28,533 bases of DNA from Scybalousia_A sp964542225. GTDB taxonomy: Bacteria; Bacteroidota; Bacteroidia; Bacteroidales; P3. The stretch spans positions 1 through 28,533 of the forward strand of contig CAZITO010000019.1 in the NCBI GenBank assembly GCA_964542225.1. Reading direction: 5' to 3'. The notes beneath the pieces are model-generated. The model was not told the origin of the DNA, did no database searches, and saw only the letters and a program-made list of their open reading frames with translations. Below, one piece after another: positions 16,095-22,338 of the stretch. Both the position numbers and the translations under genes were made by a program. How positions within the stretch are numbered: position 1 is the stretch's first letter; every line of letters starts with the position of its first letter.

Positions 16095-17114
16095 TTATTG
16101 TATATTTTGTTCTATATTTTTTTCTATAAACAACATTGTATCCACGCCATCGGCAAAATCCTCTAACAATGGTGTTTGTGCTTTACCAAAAGGAATTTTA
16201 TTTAAATCGGTTTTTATTTCAAAATCATTTGCCACCACGCATTGCAAGTTTTCTTTATTAGCGGAAATAAAATTATTGACATATTCATAATCTTTATAAT
16301 AAGCATAGTTAACCACACTTATATTGCAATGCAAATCCTCCTTGTTTTGCAATAAACAAAAGCCCGTATCTTCAAACTCTGTTCCACCAATCAAAAAGAG
16401 GGCTTTCCTATAATCATAATTATTTTTATATTTATAAAAATCAATTAAATAAGAATATTTACTGAATTGTTGCTTTAATATACTTATATCAAAACCGAAT
16501 GGTAAAAACAAAAGAGAAACATTTCTGCAGCCCAATCCAAAATACATAAAAACATCGTCCTCTAAACCTGAAATATCATCTTTCTCTGTAATTACAGCCA
16601 ATGAAGAGCGAGATTTTCTAATAATATTTGGGTACTGTTTGAAATAAGAATCAAAATAAGCAGATGTGTTATTGCTGCCTGTGGCTATGATAAGGTCAAA
16701 TTTTTTTACCTTATCGACAAAACTTATTGGCAAATCAAATTTTGTTTGCATTCTTTCCACAAGAAACGGAATAATTATTTTATCACAAGAAGACAATTTT
16801 ACCTGCACAACACAACCTGAAAGCAAACCGCAAATAATATCATGGAAAGCAACCGCGGGAATATTGCCTGCACAAACAATGGCAAGATTTTTTGAATAAG
16901 ACGGTTTATGATATTTATTGGCAAACTTTGATAATTCCTCTCCATTTAACCAAATAAGTATTTGTTTTAACGCATATAAAACATTTTCCTCTAAAAACCA
17001 AGCATTATTTTCTTTTGCACGCTCATACATAGATAGATAAGGTTGTTTATTCATATTTTCCCTTATATCCTTACCCAAAAATTCAAGAGCGCTAATAACC
17101 ACACTTCTATCCAT
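16095..17114 (-). CDS. Acyl-CoA reductase, LuxC family
   Basis: A protein of the LuxC acyl-CoA/fatty-acid reductase family, which reduces activated acyl groups to aldehydes with NADPH through an acyl-cysteine intermediate. Family features seen: the conserved LAIVCAGNIPAVAFHDIICGLLSG, VQVKLSSCDKI, DLIIATGSNNTSAYF and FGLGCRNVSLLFLP; the cysteine in GLGC (residue 196 from the ATG) is the likely nucleophile by comparison with aldehyde dehydrogenases. The open frame extends 9 bases upstream to a GTG at 17123; the ATG at 17114 is preferred as the commoner start. No LuxD or LuxE partner and no luciferase gene is nearby, so this is not a bioluminescence locus. The end product could be a fatty aldehyde or a related lipid precursor. 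It is 66-75 bp downstream of the small basic gene. Confidence 0.85.
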   Translation of the reverse strand: MDRSVVISALEFLGKDIRENMNKQPYLSMYERAKENNAWFLEENVLYALKQILIWLNGEELSKFANKYHKPSYSKNLAIVCAGNIPAVAFHDIICGLLSGCVVQVKLSSCDKIIIPFLVERMQTKFDLPISFVDKVKKFDLIIATGSNNTSAYFDSYFKQYPNIIRKSRSSLAVITEKDDISGLEDDVFMYFGLGCRNVSLLFLPFGFDISILKQQFSKYSYLIDFYKYKNNYDYRKALFLIGGTEFEDTGFCLLQNKEDLHCNISVVNYAYYKDYEYVNNFISANKENLQCVVANDFEIKTDLNKIPFGKAQTPLLEDFADGVDTMLFIEKNIEQNIQ

Positions 17115-17189
17115 AAACCACACTTTTTAGATTTTACATAGGGTAGAACTCTTTTTTATCACTATCTTATACAAGGCTGATTTGATACT

Positions 17190-17513
17190 TTAATTTATTC
17201 TTTTATAACTCTGGTTGTCAATTACTTTACTTTTAAATCTACCATCTCTAAGAAATTGCTTAGACCTTGTTGATATTTTTATGGTATTATCTATCAGCAT
17301 TTGACATCTATCCAAACTATCAAATTTTATATCATACTCATAATGTCGTCTCTTCAGCCAAAAACTACTCACAAGCCACTCTATCGGACCTTCCCACAAA
17401 TAGTTTTGTCTTACCCTCTGGGTTATCCAAATTCCAAATGGTTTGGTTTTTCTTTTAATGGTATAGTATTCATCGCCTATTTGGTTGTAATGTTTTATTA
17501 TTTTAAATTTCAT
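17190..17513 (-). CDS. Hypothetical basic protein of 107 aa
   Basis: Not recognised. The protein is rich in Lys, Arg, Tyr and Trp and has no signal peptide or membrane span. The central part contains PFGIWITQRVRQNYLWEG and EWLVSSFWLKRRHYEY, a pattern of aromatic residues alternating with charge that suggests a small globular beta-rich fold. The C-terminal third is strongly basic (KSKVIDNQSYKRIN), so nucleic acid binding is possible but unproven. It starts with ATG. No TAnnTTTG box is seen upstream; instead the upstream 157 bp hold a large imperfect inverted repeat. It may be co-transcribed with the acyl-CoA reductase 66-75 bp downstream. Expression is not certain. Confidence 0.6.
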   Translation of the reverse strand: MKFKIIKHYNQIGDEYYTIKRKTKPFGIWITQRVRQNYLWEGPIEWLVSSFWLKRRHYEYDIKFDSLDRCQMLIDNTIKISTRSKQFLRDGRFKSKVIDNQSYKRIN

Positions 17514-17530
17514 AATTGTAAGTATTTAAC

Positions 17531-17656
17531 GAGTCAAGTGTCAGTAATACGAGTTACAAGTAAGTCAGCATAAGTTAATAATGAGTCCGTCTATGAATAT
17601 AGACTCCATTTGATTTTTTATGATTTAAGGACTCTTTCATAAATTATGCTGACTTA
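17531..17656. repeat. 10-bp-period repeat folded as a 28-bp imperfect inverted repeat
   Basis: The plus strand shows units about every 10 bases (GAGTTACAAG, TAAGTCAGCA, TAAGTTAATA). The arm 17561-17588, starting TAAGTCAGCATAA and ending GAGTCC, is matched at 24 of 28 positions by the reverse complement of 17629-17656. Inside, GTCTAT-GAAT-ATAGAC (17589-17604) forms another hairpin. It lies between the end of the deoxyhypusine-synthase-like gene and the start of the small basic gene, so it may end transcription of the former, but no clear T tract follows on the minus strand. Confidence 0.65.
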
Positions 17657-17670
17657 TCACAGTAAATTAT

Positions 17671-18690
17671 TTATTTAAAAAGTTTTTGAAATTCTCTTTT
17701 CTTTCTATTTCTCCATTCTCCTTTGTGATAAACGTATGATGCTATAAGAGGAAGTACAGTAGTAGCCTCTGCATAGACCATTTGCTCATACTTTGGAGAA
17801 ACTTTTCCCCAAGAACCTGCTTCTTTCAATGTAGAGGATGAGCAAGCACCGTCTCTGACATCAGCAACTGTTATTTGAACCGCATATTTGTGCATATCAA
17901 CCTCATGTCCCAAAACCTCGGCACAAACAACCGTATCTTGAGCAAAATTCTTCGGCGTTCCTCCTCCTATCATAAACAGTCCCGTTGTACCACAGGCTAT
18001 TTTTATATTGGTAAGTTCAAGAAAATCCCTTACAGAGTCAATGGAAAGATGTTTATCCGGATTTGCCACCTGATGCATTACCAATCCAAAACCTGCACTG
18101 CAATCCGAAAAAGCAGGACAAAAGATAGGTACATTGTTTTCATAACAAGCCTGAATCAAAGAATCTTTTTTCTTTGCATTACCGGAAGCCAACCACTTGC
18201 CTATTTCGTAAATAAACTCACGAGAAGAATAAGGTCTTGGCTCCAAACTATCTGCTATTTCTTTAATGGTTTTGTCGCAAACCTGCAACTCATCCTCATC
18301 TATATAAGTGTCGTAAATTCTGTCCACATAATTGTCTCTCAAAGTCATATCATCCATAAACTGAGAGCCTTTGTAATGTTTAAAGCCCAAGGCTTCAAAC
18401 AAATCCATATCTATAATAGAAGCACCGGTGGAAACAATGGCATCTATCATATTATTTTTTACCATATCTACATAAACTTGCATACAACCTCCTGCAGAAG
18501 TGGAGCCGGCAAGCGTTAGAATTGTAGAACATTCCTTGTCTTCTATCATACTTTCAAGTATATCGGCAGCATTGGCCGTTTCTCTTGAAGCAAAAGACAT
18601 ATTACGCATCGCATTGATTATAGGTGTAGAATCAATGGCCTTGATGTCAATGTGTTTAATGGTTTCTTGTAATAAATCTTTTTTTTCCAT
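17671..18690 (-). CDS. Deoxyhypusine synthase family protein
   Basis: A 339-aa protein of the deoxyhypusine synthase fold. Visible signatures are LAGSTSAGGCMQVYVDMV and IVSTGASIIDMDLFEALG (NAD-binding region), IFCPAFSDCSAGFGL, and the active-site stretch EAGSWGKVSPKYEQM, in which K296 corresponds to the catalytic lysine that forms the imine with the aminobutyl group. True deoxyhypusine synthase modifies eIF5A, which bacteria lack. Bacterial members are known or proposed to act in polyamine metabolism, for example forming homospermidine-type products. The exact substrate here cannot be read from the sequence. It is a single-gene unit with its own promoter and a leader of roughly 110 bases. Confidence 0.9.
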   Translation of the reverse strand: MEKKDLLQETIKHIDIKAIDSTPIINAMRNMSFASRETANAADILESMIEDKECSTILTLAGSTSAGGCMQVYVDMVKNNMIDAIVSTGASIIDMDLFEALGFKHYKGSQFMDDMTLRDNYVDRIYDTYIDEDELQVCDKTIKEIADSLEPRPYSSREFIYEIGKWLASGNAKKKDSLIQACYENNVPIFCPAFSDCSAGFGLVMHQVANPDKHLSIDSVRDFLELTNIKIACGTTGLFMIGGGTPKNFAQDTVVCAEVLGHEVDMHKYAVQITVADVRDGACSSSTLKEAGSWGKVSPKYEQMVYAEATTVLPLIASYVYHKGEWRNRKKREFQKLFK

Positions 18691-18806
18691 AAAAGTTTAT
18701 AAGTTTTTTTTTGTTAACCTCTTTTGAGCGGACGCACTGTGAACACTACAAAAAGAAGTTTTTTTATTATTACTCAAATACCACAGCGTCTATTTTTTTC
18801 AGTTTG

Positions 18807-18838
18807 CAAAGATACAACTTTTATTGACTTTTATCCAA
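18807..18838 (-). promoter_or_regulatory. Promoter for the deoxyhypusine-synthase-like gene
   Basis: Minus-strand -7 box TATCTTTG at 18807-18814, followed by CAAAC, with TTG at 18836-18838 as the -33 element (21-bp spacer). The ATG is 116 bp downstream, the longest leader in the window. The -33 element directly abuts the stop of the upstream gene. Confidence 0.7.
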
Positions 18839-18841
18839 ATA

Positions 18842-19447
18842 TCAGAGCAATAAAACTTTTCTTTCCCTACAAATAGAAAGAAAACTATTTTCTTGTGATA
18901 GAAAAAAGGTTTGTATTTCTATTTCGTTTACGCTATATTTTTGATTGGGGCAAAAACTCTTAGGCGATAGATTTATGTTTTTAAAATTATTTGCTATACC
19001 CTCCCCTTTCATTTTTACATAAGCCTCTTTTATCGTCCATAATTGAGTAAAAGCCAAATCAAAAACAGAAATATTTTTATTTTTTGAATGTAAATTGTTT
19101 GTTTGTTTCAAATACTCCACCTCTTTTGGATGAAAAAATCTTTCTACAAGTGGCAATTTATTTTTTCTGACTTGCTCTATATCTATGCCTATAGGAACAT
19201 TATCAAAACAAACAGCCACATATTTTTTTGTATGACTTAGATTGAAAAAACATTCTTTATTGTGTTTAAAAAAAGGTTTTCCCTTAGCCTCCTTAATCAT
19301 AGTAAAATCAAACTCAAACCCCTGTTTTTTAAGTTCATCTATCAAAAATTCTTTTGTCAACAAAGATACTTTTTCCCTTTCTGACAGAGTATTGTCAAAG
19401 GGAATTTTTTTTTCTAATTCCTCTATTTGAGCAACAAAATACTTCAC
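18842..19447 (-). CDS. 4'-phosphopantetheinyl transferase superfamily protein
   Basis: A 201-aa enzyme of the Sfp/AcpS superfamily, which transfers phosphopantetheine from CoA to a serine of acyl or peptidyl carrier proteins. The metal- and CoA-binding motifs are present: GIDIE with D89 and E91, and LWTIKEAYVKMKGEG with E141 and K145. NLSHTKKYVAVC (about 69-80) is the conserved SH segment. The start is GTG (19445-19447); no ATG lies in frame upstream near the ligA stop. It follows ligA by 10 bp and must share its transcript. The length is between short AcpS and full-size Sfp enzymes, which is usual for Bacteroidota. Confidence 0.92.
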   Translation of the reverse strand: MKYFVAQIEELEKKIPFDNTLSEREKVSLLTKEFLIDELKKQGFEFDFTMIKEAKGKPFFKHNKECFFNLSHTKKYVAVCFDNVPIGIDIEQVRKNKLPLVERFFHPKEVEYLKQTNNLHSKNKNISVFDLAFTQLWTIKEAYVKMKGEGIANNFKNINLSPKSFCPNQKYSVNEIEIQTFFLSQENSFLSICRERKVLLL

Positions 19448-19457
19448 AACAAAAAAA

Positions 19458-21482
19458 CTATTGTTCCAACATTTTTACAAAATCCTCTTCTGTTATCATT
19501 GTGATATTTAAACTTTCTGCTTTTCGTTTTTTCTCCGGTCCCATTTTTTCTCCACAAACAAGATAATTGGTCTTGGAGGATAGCGAGGAAACATTTTTTC
19601 CACCATTCAACTCTATTGCTTTTTTTATGCCCTCTCGTGAGAAATTTTTAAAACTACCACTGACCACAAAAGTTTTTCCTTGCAAAATATTGTTTTTTTC
19701 CTCCTTATTTATTTGAAATTGCAAGCCTTTTTCTTTTAATCTTTCTATTTCCGTTAAATTTTCCTCCTTATGAAACCACAAATAAACACTATTGGCTATG
19801 GTTTGCCCAACATCTTCCACATTTAACAACTCCTCTATGCTTGCTTGTTGGAGATTGTCTACAGATTCAAAATGTTGTGCTATGGTTTTTGCTCCCACCT
19901 CTCCTACATACCTTATTCCCAAAGCAAACAACACTCTTTCAAAGGGTACTTTTTTTGACTCTTCTATGGCATTGATTATGTTTTTTGCTCCCTTTTCTTG
20001 AATGGAAACTTTTTTTCCCTCGTCCGAAAAATACACTCCCATTACATCCTCCTGCTTTAAGTCATACATGGAAGCAAAATCCGTTACTTTATTACTATTT
20101 AAAAGATATCGCATTTTCTCCCCACCCAAAGTATCTATATTCATGGCTTTTTTTGAAATGAAATGCTGAAAACGCCCGAGTATTTGAGGAGGACAATGAT
20201 TATAATTTGGACAAAACCAGCCGGCTTGGTCTTCTTCTTTGACCAATTTGGCACCACAAACAGGACATTGGGTAATAAAATGCAACCTCTCCTCTTTTCC
20301 CTCCAAAGATGTATTGTGTTTTGCCTCCACTATTTTAGGAATAATTTCCCCACCTTTTTCTATTACAAGAGTATCTCCTTTGCACAATCCGAGTACATCC
20401 ATTTGGTCGGCGTTGTGTAGCGTGGCTCTCTTTACCATGGTACCGCCCAAATGCACAGGGTCAAACTCGGCCACAGGTGTAATAATTCCCGTTCTACCCA
20501 CTTGATACTCTATGTTGTTGAGTTTGGAAAAGGCTTGTTCGGCTTTGAATTTATAAGCCGTTGCCCAACGAGGAGATTTTGCCGTAAAGCCCAAAACATC
20601 CCAATACCTCACCTCATTGAGTTTGATAACAACGCCGTCTACATCAAAAGGCAGATTAAAACGCTCTTTGTCCCAATAGTTTATAAAGTTTAGAATTTCA
20701 TCAATATTTTTGGCTATTGCAAAAAAGTTGCCCGTTTTAAATCCCCATTCCTTCGCTTTTAACAATCTTTGATAATGAGTCGGTTCCTGTATATTATCAC
20801 CCATCAGAAAATAAAGGAAACAGTCAAGTTTTCTCTGTGCCACTTGTTTAGGGTCTTGCAATTTGAGACTACCGGAGGCGGCATTTCTACAATTGGCAAA
20901 AGGTTCCTCCCCGTTTTCTATCCTCTTTTTGTTAAACAACTCAAAGGCTTTGTGGGGATAGATAACCTCGCCTCTTATCTCAAATTCTTGTGGAAAGCCC
21001 TCACCTTGCAGACTCAAAGGTACGGAGGGTATTGTTTTTACATTGGCAGTTACATCATCTCCCACAATTCCATTGCCACGGGTTACCGCCCTTACAAGTC
21101 TCCCCTCCTCATACAAAAGACTTATAGCCAAACCATCATATTTTAATTCACATACCCACTCCAAATTTTTTATACCAAGATTTTGTTCCGCCCTGCTTAC
21201 AAAATCAGATATTTCTTCCTTGCTATAAGTATTTGACAAAGAAAGCATAGGAAAACGGTGCTCCACTTGTTTAAAATCCTTGTTTATTTCACCTCCCACT
21301 CTTTGGGTGGGGCTATCCGATGAAATAAACTCAGGGTGTTGTTTTTCCAAATTCTCCAACTCCTTCATCATATTGTCAAACACCACATCCTCTATTGTAG
21401 GCTGGTCTAAAACATAATACTCATAGGAATACCTATTTATTTTTTTGCGTAGCTCCTCTATTTTCTGTCTTATTGTATCCAC
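19458..21482 (-). CDS. ligA: NAD-dependent DNA ligase
   Basis: A 674-aa ligase that seals nicks in replication and repair using NAD+. Domains in order: Ia domain (NAD binding; YYVLDQPTIEDVVFDNMMKEL), adenylation domain with the nucleotide-accepting lysine K114 in CELKYDGLAISLLYEEG, OB fold, zinc finger (CPVCGAKL, then CPNYNHC), helix-hairpin-helix region (about 500-590) and C-terminal BRCT domain from about 598 (LQGKTFVVSGSFKNFSREGIK). Length is typical (E. coli 671). The promoter is only 18 bp before the ATG, giving a very short leader. Confidence 0.98.
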   Translation of the reverse strand: MDTIRQKIEELRKKINRYSYEYYVLDQPTIEDVVFDNMMKELENLEKQHPEFISSDSPTQRVGGEINKDFKQVEHRFPMLSLSNTYSKEEISDFVSRAEQNLGIKNLEWVCELKYDGLAISLLYEEGRLVRAVTRGNGIVGDDVTANVKTIPSVPLSLQGEGFPQEFEIRGEVIYPHKAFELFNKKRIENGEEPFANCRNAASGSLKLQDPKQVAQRKLDCFLYFLMGDNIQEPTHYQRLLKAKEWGFKTGNFFAIAKNIDEILNFINYWDKERFNLPFDVDGVVIKLNEVRYWDVLGFTAKSPRWATAYKFKAEQAFSKLNNIEYQVGRTGIITPVAEFDPVHLGGTMVKRATLHNADQMDVLGLCKGDTLVIEKGGEIIPKIVEAKHNTSLEGKEERLHFITQCPVCGAKLVKEEDQAGWFCPNYNHCPPQILGRFQHFISKKAMNIDTLGGEKMRYLLNSNKVTDFASMYDLKQEDVMGVYFSDEGKKVSIQEKGAKNIINAIEESKKVPFERVLFALGIRYVGEVGAKTIAQHFESVDNLQQASIEELLNVEDVGQTIANSVYLWFHKEENLTEIERLKEKGLQFQINKEEKNNILQGKTFVVSGSFKNFSREGIKKAIELNGGKNVSSLSSKTNYLVCGEKMGPEKKRKAESLNITMITEEDFVKMLEQ

Positions 21483-21499
21483 TTTACTCTTGTTTTTTG

Positions 21500-21507
21500 C
21501 AAAGGTA
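21500..21507 (-). promoter_or_regulatory. -7 box of the ligA promoter
   Basis: Minus-strand TACCTTTG followed by CAAAA, identical in its core to the trxA box. A clear -33 TTG is not seen at 19-21 bp. The distance to the ATG is 17 bp. Confidence 0.6.
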
Positions 21508-21544
21508 CAAATTTATTTAAAAATACACACCCACAGGATGCTTT

Positions 21545-21706
21545 ACAGGCACAGCCTGTTTTATATGGGCAGAGCCGTTACAGAATAATCTTTAACATAA
21601 AACAAGTTATACTTGCGGCTCTGCCCTATGCTAAACTTATTACAAATCTTAAAAACCTATGACAGCCCATAAGAAAAGTAACGGCTTTGCCCATATAAAA
21701 CAGGCT
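21545..21706. repeat. Element with 29-bp inverted repeats and a competing internal copy
   Basis: Arm 1 at 21553-21581 (AGCCTGTTTTATATGGGC, continuing to GCCGTTAC) and arm 2 at 21678-21706 are inverted copies with one mismatch in 29. In the 96 bases between them, CGGCTCTGCCC at 21617-21627 is the exact complement of GGGCAGAGCCG in arm 1, so two pairings compete. A third small hairpin, ACAGGC-ACA-GCCTGT, spans 21545-21559. The element lies upstream of the ligA promoter, so it is not in the ligA leader. No open frame of note crosses it and no flanking target-site duplication was seen. It could be a miniature repeat element or a structured RNA. Confidence 0.65.
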
Positions 21707-21899
21707 AAAAAAGAGCCAAAAAATATTTTTTCGGGAAATTTAATTGATGGGTACTAAAAAGTCAAAAATAGGGATGCTACCATTGATTATCAACTACTTA
21801 ACCTTTTTCGAAGGGTCAAAATCGGGTAAAAATGGTCATTTTCAGCGTTTTCGAGAGGTTTTTTGAGGAAAAAATTTTTTCTTTGCCCGTTTTGTAAAA
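21707..21899. other. Non-coding part of the ligA-T9SS intergenic region
   Basis: No credible coding sequence is seen here. The stretch contains TTGATTATCAA at 21783-21793, next to ACTACTTAACC, and then a moderately GC-richer segment (GGGTCAAAATCGGG, TTTTCAGCGTTTTCGAGAGG). The look is that of a structured or conserved non-coding block rather than degraded coding DNA, but this is only an impression. Confidence 0.35.
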
Positions 21900-21962
21900 A
21901 TGAATCGGCGATTCATTTCGACGAATCGGCGTTTCGATAAAATAAAACGCCGATTCGTTTTT
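21900..21962. terminator. Adjacent GAATCGGCG hairpins, each with an outward T run
   Basis: Hairpin 1 is the palindrome ATGAATCG-G-CGATTCAT at 21900-21916; read on the minus strand it is followed by TTTTTAC. Hairpin 2 has a perfect 14-bp stem (21921-21934 with 21945-21958, arm ACGAATCGGCGTTT, 10-base loop); read on the plus strand it runs into T5. Together they look like a bidirectional terminator, yet both flanking genes (ligA and the T9SS protein) point away from it, so no known gene ends here. Confidence 0.6.
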
Positions 21963-22068
21963 GTTGATTATCAAGTAGTTACAAGGATGAAAATTGGAAA
22001 TTTTGTGATAGGGGTATTTCTCTATGCAAAGTTACGAAGATTCTATGACCTGACCAAACGCGTGCAAC

Positions 22069-22190
22069 TTTTTATTTTGTAACTTATTGATAATCAATAA
22101 ACGGATTTTGCTGTTTTTTACCTTATTTTTATAGGTTATAATGGCTTGTAATGAGTTATGATAAATAGGCATAGAATATAGTCGTTATTT
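22069..22190 (+). repeat. Composite intergenic repeat, copy 2
   Basis: Starts ACGCGTGCAA, continues TTTATTTTGTAACTTATTGA with the palindrome TTGATAATCAA at 22087-22097, then TAAACGGATTTT, all matching positions 1-60. From about 22133 come 10-bp units GGTTATAATG, GCTTGTAATG, AGTTATGATA, AATAGGCATA. Copy 1 has the same order of head then 10-bp array in the same orientation. It ends about 75 bp before the -33 element of the T9SS gene. Confidence 0.6.
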
Positions 22191-22260
22191 TGTTTTTTAT
22201 CTGTGAGAATACTCACAAATAATGAGTATCGCAGGCCGGCAAAATACTTAAATTATGGTA

Positions 22261-22291
22261 TTGTGGGGGTATGGCAAAGTGTATACTTTTG
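22261..22291 (+). promoter_or_regulatory. Promoter for the T9SS protein gene
   Basis: The -7 box TACTTTTG is at 22284-22291, followed by CAAATT, with TTG at 22261-22263 as the -33 element (20-bp spacer). The ATG is 47 bp downstream behind an A-rich leader. Confidence 0.7.
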
Positions 22292-22338
22292 CAAATTCAA
22301 AAAAATTAAAAAAATAACTAACAAAAAGATACAGAAAT

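Noticed and set aside
16075..16099. AATAAAAC/GTTTTATT hairpin at the end of the acyl-CoA reductase gene as a terminator
   Set aside because: The stem is all but one pair A-T, overlaps the stop codon and lacks a clean T run, so it is too weak to call.
16095..17114. Bioluminescence (lux) locus
   Set aside because: Only a LuxC-family reductase is present; no luciferase, LuxD or LuxE. The family is widespread in non-luminous Bacteroidota.
18500..18727. Antisense frames inside the deoxyhypusine-synthase-like gene and many similar frames opposite large genes
   Set aside because: They lie opposite well-recognised genes, lack domains and promoters, and follow the codon pattern of the sense gene.
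21545..21706. Calling the 29-bp inverted repeat an insertion sequence
   Set aside because: No transposase frame inside and no clear target-site duplication at the ends.
21900..22082. A 60-codon plus-strand frame through the GAATCGGCG hairpins
   Set aside because: Its repeated NRRF residues simply translate the inverted repeats, it has no promoter, and the rest runs through the composite repeat. Treated as non-coding.
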